Positions 25,733 through 35,205 of a stretch of 64,000 nucleotides of DNA are shown here, piece after piece. The number at the start of each line of letters is the position of its first letter. Position 1 is the stretch's first letter. The position numbers were made by a program, and so were the translations under genes. This DNA is from Pseudomonas sp. GM79 (GTDB lineage: Bacteria > Pseudomonadota > Gammaproteobacteria > Pseudomonadales > Pseudomonadaceae), in NCBI RefSeq assembly GCF_000282495.1, contig NZ_AKJE01000040.1, positions 1-64,000 on the forward strand. Reading direction: 5' to 3'. The notes under the pieces were generated by a model. The model was not told where the DNA came from, searched no databases, and worked only from the letters and a program-made list of their open reading frames with translations.

Positions 25733-26290
25733 ATGCCGCGTGCCCGACGTGTTCTGCTGTGCCCTTCTCTCGCCGCGTTGTCGCTGAGCCTGTTGCTGGG
25801 CGCGGCGCAGGCCGAAACGGCGCTGTTCTCCGCCGAGGGTTATCGCATCGGTCTGTACCGCAGCCCGACGCCGACTCAGCTCCAGGGGGCGAGTATCATC
25901 GACACGCCTGCCCTGCAAAACCTGCTCAAGCACACGCCCCATCCGCTGCTGATCGATGTCTATCGCCGGCAATGGCTGCAAGGCCGTTTCATCGAAGACC
26001 AACCCCATGAAAACCTGCCCGGCAGCCACTGGCTGGCCAATACCGGTGACGGTGACCTGACACCCCCGTGGCAGGACTATTTCGCGCGCCACCTGCAACA
26101 ATTGACGGCGGGCGACCTGACGCGACCGTTGGTCTTTTACTGCCGCTCCGATTGCTGGTTGAGCTGGAACGCGGTAAAACGCGCCGCGTCCATAGGCTAT
26201 AAAACACTGTATTGGTACCGCGACGGACTGGATGCCTGGCAAGCGGCGAACCTGCCCGTGACGCCGGCCCGGCCCGAGCCCTTTCCCTGA
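25733..26290 (+). CDS. PQQ-catabolism-associated CXXCW-type rhodanese-like protein
   Basis: Exported protein of 185 aa with a signal peptide cleaved near AQAET (about residue 28). The C-terminal half has a rhodanese-like layout: PLLIDVYRRQW, then FYCRSDCWLSWNAVKRA with the active-site-like cysteine pair before Trp, and YRDGLDAW. This family is confined to PQQ alcohol-oxidation loci. The cysteine pair suggests a redox or sulfur-relay role in the periplasm. Function unproven. Confidence 0.87.
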   Translation: MPRARRVLLCPSLAALSLSLLLGAAQAETALFSAEGYRIGLYRSPTPTQLQGASIIDTPALQNLLKHTPHPLLIDVYRRQWLQGRFIEDQPHENLPGSHWLANTGDGDLTPPWQDYFARHLQQLTAGDLTRPLVFYCRSDCWLSWNAVKRAASIGYKTLYWYRDGLDAWQAANLPVTPARPEPFP

Positions 26291-26346
26291 CTTAAGCGCT
26301 GCGTGTTGTTGCCACACCCGGATCAAAAATAATGAGGTGAAAGGCC

Positions 26347-27012
26347 ATGTACAAAATTCTGATTGCCGACGATCACCCGCTGTTTCGCGAAGCCATTCAT
26401 AACGTCATCAGCGACGGTTTCCCCGGCAGCGAGGTCATGGAGACCGCCGACCTCGACAGTGCCCTGGCCCTGACCCAGGAACACGACGACCTGGACCTGA
26501 TCCTGCTCGACCTGAACATGCCCGGCATGCACGGCCTCAATGGCCTGATCAACCTGCGCAACGAGGCGCCGACCATTCCGGTGGTGATCGTCTCGGCCGA
26601 GCAGGACAAACAAATCGTGCTGCAAGCCATCACCTATGGCGCGGTGGGCTTCATTACCAAGTCCTCGCCACGGGTGCAGATGACCGACGCCATCCAGCAG
26701 ATTCTCAATGGCAATGTGTACCTACCGCCGGACATTATCCGCACGCAAAAAAGCGGCACTCATCGCCGGATGAATGACACCCCGAGCTTCCCGCCCGAAC
26801 TGCTCCAGGCGCTGACCCGCAAGCAGCTGCTGGTGCTTGAGCGCATGACCAAGGGCGAATCGAACAAACAGATCGCCTACACCCTGGAAATCGCCGAAAC
26901 CACGGTCAAGGCCCACGTCTCGGCGATTTTGCGCAAACTCAATGTGCACAATCGGGTGCAGGCGATTTTGAGTGCCGGGGATATTGATTTCGGGTCGTAT
27001 TTGCGGCGCTGA
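26347..27012 (+). CDS. agmR: LuxR-type response regulator, AgmR/ErbR/PedR1-like
   Basis: Two-domain response regulator, 221 aa. The receiver domain has Asp8/Asp9 and phospho-acceptor Asp55 in [10 protein letters not shown], and Lys in FITKSSP. The C-terminal LuxR helix-turn-helix is [45 protein letters not shown]. Orthologues activate the quinoprotein ethanol dehydrogenase, pqq and related genes. It is the best candidate for binding the CTAC-N4-GTAG dyads in this island. Likely partners are the hybrid kinases at 7573 or 27155. Confidence 0.9.
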   Translation: MYKILIADDHPLFREAIHNVISDGFPGSEVMETADLDSALALTQEHDDLDLILLDLNMPGMHGLNGLINLRNEAPTIPVVIVSAEQDKQIVLQAITYGAVGFITKSSPRVQMTDAIQQILNGNVYLPPDIIRTQKSGTHRRMNDTPSFPPELLQALTRKQLLVLERMTKGESNKQIAYTLEIAETTVKAHVSAILRKLNVHNRVQAILSAGDIDFGSYLRR

Positions 27013-27044
27013 GTTCGCAGGCAACCAGAAGACCGAGTCGTCCC

Positions 27045-27122
27045 CTTCGCGAGCAAGCCCGCTCCCACATTGACCGAGTCGACTCAGATCTAATGTGGGA
27101 GCGGGCTTGCTCGCGAAGGGGC
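27045..27122. repeat. REP pair
   Basis: Inverted REP copies with a short spacer between the convergent response regulator and nahK genes. Confidence 0.9.
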
Positions 27123-27154
27123 CCTAAAAATCACCCAACTCTCTCAGGCACACC

Positions 27155-29788
27155 TCAAGGCCGACCAAGCAAATGACTCATCGCCGTCTTGAGCTTCATC
27201 GGCCGCACCGGTTTGTGCATCAGGGTGTGGCCCAGTTCGCGAATCTGCTGTTTGAGTTCGTTGCTGTAGTTGGCAGTGATCATCATTGCCGGAATCGCTG
27301 AAGCGCGGCGGGCGTTGATGCGGGCCACGGCGTCGACACCATTCTTCTCGTCATCCAGGTGATAGTCGGCGATCAGCAGGTCGGCTTCGTCGTGGTAATT
27401 ATCCACTTGCCGCGCCAGGTCCTCCTCCGACAGCGCCGTGATCACCCGGCAGCCCCAACCTTCGAGCAAGGTGCGCATCCCCGCGCAAATCGCCGCGTCG
27501 TTGTCCAGCACCCACACCCGCGCACCGCGCAGGCGCTCGAGCATCGGTTCGCTCATCAGCAGGCTCGGCAACGCCTTCGGCGCCGTGGCACTCAACGGTA
27601 CTTCGACGGAAAACATCGAGCCCTGGCCCGGCCACGAACGCACGTGAATCCGGTGGCCAAGAATGCGCGCGATTTTCTCGACAATCGCCAGGCCCAGCCC
27701 CAAGCCGCGATCCTGATCGGGACGCTGCACATCACCGCGTTTGAACTCCTGAAAAATCTCCTCCAGACGGTTTTCAGCAATGCCCATGCCGCTGTCCCAG
27801 ACCTCGATGGTCAGCCGCTGATGATGACGTCGGCAACCCAGCACCACGCGCCCGCTGTAGGTGTAGCGAATGGCATTGCTCAGCAGATTACGCAGGATCC
27901 GCGCGAGCAACTGAATGTCACTGCGCACCAGCGCCGAACACGGAATGAAATGCAGCTCGAGGCCTTCACTGCGGGCCACTTGGGTGTATTCGGCGGCGAG
28001 GTTTTCCAGCAATTCGCTCAGGGCGAACGGCGCAATATCCGCCTTGATCACCCCGGCATCGAGTTTGGAAATGTCCACCAGCGTGCCCAGCAGGTTTTCC
28101 ACGTCTTCCAGGGAATTGCTGACGTTGCGCACCAGCGTCTCGTTGGCCACCGGCTCCCGGCGCTCCAGCAAGGCGCTGGTAAACAGCCGCGCGGCATTCA
28201 GCGGTTGCAGCAGATCGTGGCTGACCGCCGCAAGAAATTTGGTCTTCGACAGGTTGGCCTGCTCGGCCTCGAGTTTGGCCTCGCGCAAGCGCGATTCCAC
28301 CCGGCGGCGTTCGTCGATTTCGCGCAGCAATTGGTCATTGAGGGTGGTCAGTTCGGTGGTGCGTTCGCGTACCCGCAACTCAAGGTTCTGATAGGCCTGA
28401 TGCAGCGCCTCGGCGGTGCGGCGGCGCTCGGTGATGTCGCGGATCAACACGAAAATCCCCACCACTTCTCCAGTGGCCAGGCGATTGGGCACGTAGGAGC
28501 GCAGCATGTAGCGCTCCTGATTGTTGATGTTGGTTTCGGCAAACTCGAACGTCACGCTCTCACCCGCCAGGGCTCGGGCCACGTAGGCTTCCAGGCGTTG
28601 ATAATGCTGCTCGCTGTGAACTTCGCGCAGGCTCTGCCCGAGCATCACGCCCCGGGGCCAGCAGTACCATTCTTCGTAGACCTTGTTAGTGAATTCATAA
28701 ACCAGATCGGCATTCAGGTAGGCGATCAGCGCCGGCACATGGTCGGTGATCAGGCGAATCCAGCGCTCGCTTTCGCTGAGGGCTTCGGCATGCTGGTAGC
28801 GTTCGGTGATGTCGGTGAAGGTGTTGACGAAACCGCCGGTGGGCAACGGATGGGTGCGGATTTCCAGCACCCGGCCATCGTAGAGGCGCTGCTCGCATTC
28901 CTGCACGTGCCGCCCGTTTTGATCGCGACTGGCCGGGGTCAGCAGGTTCAATTCGCTGTCGGCGATCACTTCGGCGAACGGTCGATGGGCCGCCACCGGG
29001 GCCAGGCCGCTGAGCTCCAGGAAGCGCCGGTTCCACAGTTCCAGAATGCCCTCGGCGTTGACCATCGCCACCCCTTGGGACAGGTTGTCGACCGCCCGCT
29101 GCAACAAGTGCGATTTCTGCGCCACCGCCTGCTCGCGGCGCAGGGTTTCGCTGAGTTTGACGTCGGTAATGTCGGTGAACAGGATCACCCGCCCACCTTC
29201 CTGAGTCGGCCGTTCGCTAACTTGCAGCCAGCGCCCGTTGTGCAGACGATAGAGCAGGTTTTCGTCGGCATGCCCGCGGGGTTCTTCGCTGAACAGTCCG
29301 GTCGAGGTCATCAACCGCTTGACCTCGCGCAAGCGCATGCCGGCGTTGATCCGCACCCGGCTGTTGCCCCAGAACGCCTTGAAGCGGCTGTTGAACAGCA
29401 CGATCCGCTGCTCGGCATCGAACAATACAAAGGCGTCGGAAATGCTTTCGATGGCGTCGATCAAGTGTTGATGGGCGGTTTCGGCCCGCAGCCGTGCCTC
29501 GCTGAGCAAATGATTGCCGGCCTTGAGTTCGGCCATGGCCTGGTTCAGGGCATCGGTGCGCTCACGCACCTGCTCGGCCAGCACCACCGAATGCTGGAAC
29601 GCGGCATACGGGTCGTTGCCCCGGGTAATGCCGGATTCGATGCGTTCGATCAGCGCGCCGTTGATGCGCTGCAATTTGTGGTTTTCGCGGCGCAGGTTGG
29701 CGATCTGCGCCTGAAGGTCAGCGCTGTCCAGGGGAGCGGCCTCGGGCAATGGCAACCCCGGTGAAGGTCTGGTTGATGTGCATGCCAT
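27155..29788 (-). CDS. nahK: NosP-associated hybrid histidine kinase NahK
   Basis: Soluble multi-PAS hybrid kinase, 877 aa. Order: N-terminal coiled coil (25-105), three PAS domains (about 108-215, 232-335, 343-455), second coiled coil, HisKA with His524 in AAVSHDLLQPLNAARL, HATPase (about 620-735) and a receiver with Asp808 in LLIADYHLDD. Its start ATG lies 71 bases inside the nosP gene with GGAG upstream, so the two are translated as a unit. In P. aeruginosa NahK is inhibited by NO-bound NosP and feeds into biofilm and quorum-sensing control; it is also an ErcS'-type kinase of the ethanol network. Confidence 0.92.
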   Translation of the reverse strand: MACTSTRPSPGLPLPEAAPLDSADLQAQIANLRRENHKLQRINGALIERIESGITRGNDPYAAFQHSVVLAEQVRERTDALNQAMAELKAGNHLLSEARLRAETAHQHLIDAIESISDAFVLFDAEQRIVLFNSRFKAFWGNSRVRINAGMRLREVKRLMTSTGLFSEEPRGHADENLLYRLHNGRWLQVSERPTQEGGRVILFTDITDVKLSETLRREQAVAQKSHLLQRAVDNLSQGVAMVNAEGILELWNRRFLELSGLAPVAAHRPFAEVIADSELNLLTPASRDQNGRHVQECEQRLYDGRVLEIRTHPLPTGGFVNTFTDITERYQHAEALSESERWIRLITDHVPALIAYLNADLVYEFTNKVYEEWYCWPRGVMLGQSLREVHSEQHYQRLEAYVARALAGESVTFEFAETNINNQERYMLRSYVPNRLATGEVVGIFVLIRDITERRRTAEALHQAYQNLELRVRERTTELTTLNDQLLREIDERRRVESRLREAKLEAEQANLSKTKFLAAVSHDLLQPLNAARLFTSALLERREPVANETLVRNVSNSLEDVENLLGTLVDISKLDAGVIKADIAPFALSELLENLAAEYTQVARSEGLELHFIPCSALVRSDIQLLARILRNLLSNAIRYTYSGRVVLGCRRHHQRLTIEVWDSGMGIAENRLEEIFQEFKRGDVQRPDQDRGLGLGLAIVEKIARILGHRIHVRSWPGQGSMFSVEVPLSATAPKALPSLLMSEPMLERLRGARVWVLDNDAAICAGMRTLLEGWGCRVITALSEEDLARQVDNYHDEADLLIADYHLDDEKNGVDAVARINARRASAIPAMMITANYSNELKQQIRELGHTLMHKPVRPMKLKTAMSHLLGRP

Positions 29789-30881
29789 TGAACTGTTCTC
29801 CGTAGGTGTTGAAACCCATCACCCGCTGCTCCCGCAGAAACGCGCCGATCTGCTCGAGATTGCCGCCGTCTTCCAGTTCCAGACGCCTGAGAAAGCAGTC
29901 GCAGCCAATGGTCAGCAACAGGTCCCCGAGACGCTCCTGCAAACCATCGAACAGGTTTTGCAGATTCGGCAGCATGGGGCCGGGGGTCATGACGGTGAGG
30001 ACGATGCCGTTTTCCACCGCACAGTAAAAACTCAGGCTCAGGTCCGGATGAACCTGCTGGATCGCCCGCACGTAATACTGATCATTGATTCGCACCGCCA
30101 ACGGGTGCGCGGCAAACATTCGATAATCGAGGTCGGCCACCGCGACGCCGATGTGCCGGGCGTACTCCTCGGCAGCCGGTTCAGCGTTGAGTTCGAACAC
30201 CCGGCGCGAGGCGCTGTCGGCAGCGGTGACCACCAGTTTCTCGGCCCTGGGCAGGATGTGGTGAGTGGTAAAGACTTCGAAGTCCAGCCAGGTATTGACC
30301 AGCACCACTACCGCCGCACCGCTGTGAAACTCGCCGCCGAAATACACGTGGGTATGGGTCAGGTAGTTGTCGTCGCCGGCTGAACCGCCAAAATGCGGAA
30401 TGTCGCCCAACGCCGCGCTCAGGGCGGCTAGAACCATCTCTTCACGGCTGGACAAGCCATCGAGCAGGGTCAGGGCAAAGCTGTTGCCCTTGATCGGCGC
30501 CAAGGTGTTGCTGCGACAGCCACTGACCAATCGCTCGACCATTTGCTGGGCATCGATCAGGCTGAAATGCTCCATCTCATCGATCAGTTCGGTGGAGATG
30601 GAAAAATGCCGATGATCGAAGCCCACCGCCGTCACGCAGCTGCGGCCATAGCCTTGGGGGGTGATTTCTCCGGCACTGGTGCAACCCACCAGGCGAATGC
30701 CGCCGAAGCTCTGTTGCAACGCCTGCCCCAGCGCCTGCAAGTCGTACTCGGCGGAACAGAAGAACAGCACGAAACCCAAGTGGGGGTGCAAGAGTTGTCG
30801 CGCCAGATCCTGAGCCGCTTGCTGGGCATCGGTGGCCTGGGACATGGCACTGACCACACCGTCGTTCTGAACCTGCTGCAT
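29718..30881 (-). CDS. nosP: FIST-domain nitric-oxide sensor NosP
   Basis: Haem-binding NO sensor of 387 aa with a FIST_N domain (about 35-215; VGCTSAGEITPQGYG) and FIST_C domain (about 225-365; ending GFNTYGEQFNGMHINQTFTGVAI). The length equals NosP of P. aeruginosa and the overlap with nahK is the diagnostic arrangement. It probably regulates the kinase by direct contact. A CTAC-TTGG-GTAG dyad stands about 70 bases upstream. Confidence 0.9.
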   Translation of the reverse strand: MQQVQNDGVVSAMSQATDAQQAAQDLARQLLHPHLGFVLFFCSAEYDLQALGQALQQSFGGIRLVGCTSAGEITPQGYGRSCVTAVGFDHRHFSISTELIDEMEHFSLIDAQQMVERLVSGCRSNTLAPIKGNSFALTLLDGLSSREEMVLAALSAALGDIPHFGGSAGDDNYLTHTHVYFGGEFHSGAAVVVLVNTWLDFEVFTTHHILPRAEKLVVTAADSASRRVFELNAEPAAEEYARHIGVAVADLDYRMFAAHPLAVRINDQYYVRAIQQVHPDLSLSFYCAVENGIVLTVMTPGPMLPNLQNLFDGLQERLGDLLLTIGCDCFLRRLELEDGGNLEQIGAFLREQRVMGFNTYGEQFNGMHINQTFTGVAIARGRSPGQR

Positions 30882-30946
30882 CCTCGCCCCTCGCCGGTGC
30901 GCCTGTATGAGGCACGAGTGTACGAAGCCTGCGGGCGGCGGCGAAT

Positions 30947-30960
30947 GCTACTTGGGTAGC
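30947..30960. promoter_or_regulatory. Possible dyad operator before nosP
   Basis: GCTACTTGGGTAGC is a perfect inverted repeat with the same half-sites and 4-base spacing (CTAC-N4-GTAG) as the ped-type sites, about 70 bases from the nosP start. Central bases differ from the others. Confidence 0.4.
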
Positions 30961-31020
30961 GGGTGGGTGGTTCGATGGGATGAGAGGGATGTCGTAGATC
31001 TACAAAACACCATACATCCC

Positions 31021-31111
31021 TGTGGGAGCGGGCTTGCTCGCGAAGGCGGCCTTCCAGTCAACAATGATGTTGCCTGACACTCCGCCTTCGCGAGCAAGCC
31101 CGCTCCCACAT
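31021..31111. repeat. REP pair
   Basis: Inverted REP copies between nosP (5' side) and the 3' end of the porin gene. Confidence 0.9.
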
Positions 31112-31138
31112 TGGATCTGCGTGATGCCGATGCTGTTG

Positions 31139-32323
31139 TTACCAGGTCAACACCGCCCCCACCGCAAACGTATCGGTGTCTTCATTCTGGGCCGTGGTGT
31201 CGTGGCCATTGATTTCGAACTGGTTGTACTCGGCCACCAGCTTCAGGTTGTCGTTGACGTCATGGAACAGCGCAATGCCGCGGGTCTCGTAATCGGCGCC
31301 GCTGCCGACCACGCCGTTGCCGTCGTCCTCGGTCTTGCCGTAAGACAATGCCAGGCGGTTTTTGCCCAGTTTGTAGGAGCCCTGCAACAGGTAACCGTCG
31401 CTGTCGACATTGCGCAGGGTCGGCTCGCCCGCGTTGTTGGTGAAGAACGGGTTGATGCCCTTGGCCTGGAAACCGGAGCCGGTCAGCGACAGCCCGCCCA
31501 TCTTCGCCTGCACGCCGTAGCCGACGCCTTTGGAGGTGACGGACTCGACGCTGGAATCGGTGTTGTCCGACGTCTGGTAGCTGCCGTTGAGCCAGCTGTA
31601 AATCTTCGCCCCGCCGACGTCGAACTGATAGGTGATCTCGCTCTCGGTGCGCGGGTTCTCTTGGTACGCCTTGCCCGTCGCGCTGCTGTCGTTGGTGTCG
31701 ACCGGGTCCATGATCCCGACCGCCACCCGCAAGCCGTCCATCACCGGGGTGCGATAGGTAATCTGCGAGGTCGGGAACGGGTACGGGTAGCCGCTGCCGA
31801 TGTTGCCGAACGACACCCCGCCGCCGTCCACCAAGCCCAACGTATCGCTGACCTGACCATAACCGGCGAGCAATTCGTCGAGCAGGATGTTGGAGCGGGC
31901 AAACAGGCCAAAGTCCTTGCCGATCAGCACCTCGCCCCACTCTGGATTAGCCACCGTGCCGTAGAACTGCCGCACGTCGATGGCGGTGTCGGTGCCGTTG
32001 GTTTCGCTGTCGTTGATGGTCACCCAGAACGAGGCGCGGGCGCCGAGCTTGAGGTCATCGACCTGCTTGCCCATGTTGAAGCCCAGGTAGTTGGGCAGAA
32101 ATCCCATCTTCACCCGCGCCTGGCGCCGGTCGTACTGCTCGCCGGCCCGGTCCACGTCGCTGTTCACGTAGAAGGCGTTGATGTAGCCATCCGTGGAGAA
32201 CGTGGTCTGGTCCTTGTCGTACAGCATGATCTCGGCCTCGGCCATTGAGCTCAGGCCAAGGGACGACAGGCTGGCGATGAAGGCCGGCAAGAAACGATGC
32301 TTGAAGTTCTTATTGTTGTGCAT
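31139..32323 (-). CDS. General porin (gram-negative porin family)
   Basis: Outer-membrane beta-barrel of 394 aa, signal peptide ending near SMAEAE (about residue 30). Alternating amphipathic strands and a terminal Trp (AVGAVLTW) are typical of 16-strand trimeric porins (Porin_4 type). The constriction-loop-like stretch WGEVLIGKDFGLFARSNILLDELL is seen. The reading frame continues upstream to 32434, but the ATG at 32323 gives a proper signal peptide. It closes the alcohol-oxidation island and may serve uptake of small alcohols or acids; this is inference. Confidence 0.87.
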   Translation of the reverse strand: MHNNKNFKHRFLPAFIASLSSLGLSSMAEAEIMLYDKDQTTFSTDGYINAFYVNSDVDRAGEQYDRRQARVKMGFLPNYLGFNMGKQVDDLKLGARASFWVTINDSETNGTDTAIDVRQFYGTVANPEWGEVLIGKDFGLFARSNILLDELLAGYGQVSDTLGLVDGGGVSFGNIGSGYPYPFPTSQITYRTPVMDGLRVAVGIMDPVDTNDSSATGKAYQENPRTESEITYQFDVGGAKIYSWLNGSYQTSDNTDSSVESVTSKGVGYGVQAKMGGLSLTGSGFQAKGINPFFTNNAGEPTLRNVDSDGYLLQGSYKLGKNRLALSYGKTEDDGNGVVGSGADYETRGIALFHDVNDNLKLVAEYNQFEINGHDTTAQNEDTDTFAVGAVLTW

Positions 32324-32517
32324 GACGCGCTCCGCAACGGGGGACTTGATGTCGGAGGCGATTATCGAAAGTGGACCGGCGGCGTCATACGCTGCCTTGG
32401 GGGCGGTTTTGAAGTGCTTTGGAATGGCTGGCAATGCGCGACAATTACGGCGTAAGACCGCTGCTCGGCAAGGCTCGGAACTTAGGGTGTAGGCCTATGC
32501 ACCCCAGGGGCCGTTTT

Positions 32518-32585
32518 TTGTAGGAGCCAGGCGTGCCGGCGAAGGCGTCCTTCGGTCAGCCCTCGCCGACAAGCCCGGCGCCTAT
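32518..32585. repeat. Third REP-like family hairpin
   Basis: TGTAGGAGCCAGGCGTGCCG at the left and CCGACAAGCCCGGCGCCTA at the right form an imperfect inverted pair of a different REP family just after the TSUP gene. Confidence 0.6.
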
Positions 32586-32588
32586 CGG

Positions 32589-33395
32589 TCAGAAACTCGC
32601 CCTGAACAGCATGTAAACGGCGATCACCACGCAGACGCTGGCAAAGCCCATCTGCAGCCCTCGGACCGGCACCCGCGCGCAGAGCTTTCGACCGAGGATC
32701 ATCCCGACGATGCTGGCGACAATGAACGACCCACCCAAACCATCGATCCGCACCCCGGCATGAAACGCGCCGATCACGCCGATCACCGAGATCAGGCTGA
32801 TCACCATCAACGACGTGGCGACGATGCCGCGCATCTGCACATCGGTCAGTTGCTTGAATGCCGGCACAATCAGAAAGCCGCCACCGACCCCGAGCAAACC
32901 CGAAACCACACCGGTCACCGCGCCGAGTGCCGCCAGGGTGGCGGTGCATTTGGCGGTCCAGGAAAAGCGCCCGGTCTGCTGATCGAGCATGCAGTTCTTC
33001 TGGCCCCAGTTGGCATGCCCGTGATCGCTCGGGCCGTCGTCGGGCTTTTCCCGGCGCAGCATCCGCCAGGCCACCATGACCATCAGCAGACTGAACAGGA
33101 TCATCAAGACCCTTTCCGGCAACTGATGGGCGAAGTAAATGCCCACCGGCGAAAACACCGCACCGAGCAGTGCAATCAACAACGCTGCGCGATAGCGGAC
33201 CAGGCCATGGCGCAAACCGTCGATCGCACCGATAGCCGCCGCGCTGCCCACCGCGAACAAGGCGACGGGCGCCGCTTGGGTCATGGTCAAACCCAACCCC
33301 AGCACCAGGGCCGGTACTGCGAGAATGCCGCCACCGGCCCCGGTCAAACCCAGCACCAGACCCATGACAACGCCGAAAAAACTGGCCAGCAACAT
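32589..33395 (-). CDS. TSUP-family (TauE/SafE) sulfite/organosulfur exporter
   Basis: Inner-membrane protein of 268 aa with about eight hydrophobic segments and the duplicated glycine-rich TSUP repeats GLTGAGGGILAVPALVLG and SGLLGVGGGFLIVPAF. It is 9 bases downstream of sqr in the same direction. With SQR and the persulfide dioxygenase, export of sulfite or thiosulfate made from sulfide oxidation is the likely role; this is inferred from neighbours. Confidence 0.88.
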   Translation of the reverse strand: MLLASFFGVVMGLVLGLTGAGGGILAVPALVLGLGLTMTQAAPVALFAVGSAAAIGAIDGLRHGLVRYRAALLIALLGAVFSPVGIYFAHQLPERVLMILFSLLMVMVAWRMLRREKPDDGPSDHGHANWGQKNCMLDQQTGRFSWTAKCTATLAALGAVTGVVSGLLGVGGGFLIVPAFKQLTDVQMRGIVATSLMVISLISVIGVIGAFHAGVRIDGLGGSFIVASIVGMILGRKLCARVPVRGLQMGFASVCVVIAVYMLFRASF

Positions 33396-33404
33396 AGGGT
33401 TCTC

Positions 33405-34652
33405 TCAGTCAACCTTGGACAGATGGGTCAGCCATTCACGGCCCTTGAGCAGGCCATTCCAGTAGAACCACGGCAGCAGGGTCGCCTTGAGGAACCAGGC
33501 TGAACGGCGCGGCACAATCGGGTCGAGGGGAAAGGTCGGCAGCAACTTACCGGCGTAACCGAACTCGGCGAGGATCACCTTGCCCTTCTCCACCGTCAGC
33601 GGGCAGGAACCGTAGCCGTCGTACTTGAGTGGCAACGGCTGTTGCTTGCGCAGGGCCAGAAGGTTTTGCGCCACCACCACGATCTGCTTGCGCGCGGCGG
33701 CGGCAGTTTTCGCGTTGCTGGTGGAACAGACATCGCCCAAGGCAAAGACGTCGGTATAGCGCACGTGTTGCAGGCTGTGCGGGTTCACTTCGCACCAGCC
33801 AGCGGCGTCGGCCAACGGGCTTTGGCGGATGAAATCCGGCGAGACCTGAGGCGGCACGACGTGCAGCAGGTCGAAGGTTTTTTCTACTACGGTCACGACA
33901 CCTGCAGCGTCCTTGACCTCGAACCACGCAGTTTTCGACGGCCCGTCAACCTTGACCAGATTGGAATTGAAAGCCAGCCGGGCGTTGTACTTTTCGATGT
34001 ACTTCATGAGCGGCGGCACGAATGTCGCCACGCCGAACAACGCAGCGCCAGCCAGATTGAACTCGACGTCGAACTTGCTCAAAACACCGGTTTTGCGCCA
34101 GTGATCGCAGGACAAGTACAAGGCTTTCTGCGGTGCACCGGCGCATTTGATCGGCACCGCGGGCTGGGTGAAGATCGCTTTGCCGCCGCGCAATCCCTGG
34201 ACCAGTTCCCACGTGTAGGCCGCGTGCCGATAGCTGTAATTGGAAGTCACGCCGTTCTGGCCGAGGGTGTCCTGCAAGCCTTCGATTTTCTCCCAGGCCA
34301 GGCGCAAACCGGGGCAGACAACGAGGTTCCGGTAACTGACGGTGCAGCCATCATCGAGAGTCAGCTGTTTGCTGTCCGGGGCAATGTCAGTCACGGACGC
34401 CTGCAGCCAAGTGGCTTGGCGCGGCATCACCGAGGACATCGGGCGCACGGTGTTTTTCACCGCATAAGCACCGCCGCCCACCAGCGTCCACGCCGGTTGG
34501 TAGTAATGCTGGCTGTCGGGTTCGATGACGGTGATGTTTAAACCCGGATCGCGTTTCAGCAGGCTGGCAACCAAACCAATGCCGGCGGTCCCGCCGCCTA
34601 TTACCACGATGTCGGCACTGATGGATGGGCCCCAGTGTTGATCGTTCATCAT
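33405..34652 (-). CDS. sqr: Sulfide:quinone oxidoreductase, type II
   Basis: Flavoprotein of 415 aa that oxidises sulfide to sulfane sulfur and reduces membrane quinone. FAD loop IVVIGGGTAGIGLVASLL near the N-terminus. Both redox cysteines of type II (mitochondrial-like) SQR are visible: Cys170 in PIKCAGAPQKALYLSCDHW and Cys350 in YDGYGSCPL, 180 residues apart, close to the spacing in the human enzyme. Two adjacent ATG codons are possible starts; the second has better ribosome-site spacing. Forms an operon with the TSUP exporter. Confidence 0.88.
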   Translation of the reverse strand: MMNDQHWGPSISADIVVIGGGTAGIGLVASLLKRDPGLNITVIEPDSQHYYQPAWTLVGGGAYAVKNTVRPMSSVMPRQATWLQASVTDIAPDSKQLTLDDGCTVSYRNLVVCPGLRLAWEKIEGLQDTLGQNGVTSNYSYRHAAYTWELVQGLRGGKAIFTQPAVPIKCAGAPQKALYLSCDHWRKTGVLSKFDVEFNLAGAALFGVATFVPPLMKYIEKYNARLAFNSNLVKVDGPSKTAWFEVKDAAGVVTVVEKTFDLLHVVPPQVSPDFIRQSPLADAAGWCEVNPHSLQHVRYTDVFALGDVCSTSNAKTAAAARKQIVVVAQNLLALRKQQPLPLKYDGYGSCPLTVEKGKVILAEFGYAGKLLPTFPLDPIVPRRSAWFLKATLLPWFYWNGLLKGREWLTHLSKVD

Positions 34653-34719
34653 TCATTCCTTGTTATTGCACGCGTGGCTCAAGGTTCAGTCCTGATGCCA
34701 GTCAGTTAAGCGCAATCCA

Positions 34720-34810
34720 TGTGGGAGCGGGCTTGCTCGCGAAGACGGCGGCACAGTCAACATTGATGTCGCCTGACACACCGCTTTCGCGAGCAAGCCC
34801 GCTCCCACAT
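34720..34810. repeat. REP pair
   Basis: Inverted REP copies between sqr (5' side) and the end of the ArsR-family gene. Confidence 0.9.
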
Positions 34811-34832
34811 GGGATTGCGCTTGGCATCAGGC

Positions 34833-35168
34833 TCAGCCCCAGCTTTTCAACACCGCTCCGCAGTACAGGCCGGACAGCGTCTTCATCACCTGAATCACTT
34901 CGTGACTGGCTAAACCATAGAATATGTACTTGCCTTCACGACGGGTGACTACCAATCCCTCGTCGCGCAGGATGCCCAGCTGTTGGGACAGTGTGGGCTG
35001 GCGCACGCCGGTCATTTTTTCCAGTTCGCCGACGTTGCGCTCGCCCTGGGTCAATTGGCAGAGAATCAGCAAGCGGTCCTCGTTGGCCAAGGCTTTGAGC
35101 AGCGCACAAGCCTTGGAGGCGGAGGCCCGGAGCTGGGCGACTTCACATTCGGTCAGACTGGATTGCAT
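34833..35168 (-). CDS. ArsR-family persulfide sensor, BigR/SqrR-like
   Basis: Winged-helix repressor, 111 aa from the chosen start. The HTH is ERNVGELEKMTGVRQPTLSQQLGILRDEGLV. Two cysteines, Cys37 (LLILCQL) and Cys103 (LYCG), are 66 residues apart, exactly the separation of the persulfide-sensing pair of SqrR/BigR. The reading frame stays open to 35231, but the upstream ATGs lie in or beyond a 16-bp palindrome that looks like its own operator, so I prefer the ATG at 35168 with AAGG upstream. It is divergent from the persulfide dioxygenase. Confidence 0.83.
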   Translation of the reverse strand: MQSSLTECEVAQLRASASKACALLKALANEDRLLILCQLTQGERNVGELEKMTGVRQPTLSQQLGILRDEGLVVTRREGKYIFYGLASHEVIQVMKTLSGLYCGAVLKSWG

Positions 35169-35205
35169 TTGCAGGATGCCTTCGACGTCACTTAAGCTAC
35201 GGACA

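Noticed and set aside
27359..29764. 801-codon open frame on the plus strand
   Set aside because: Lies wholly antisense to nahK, has no domains, and shows shadow composition.
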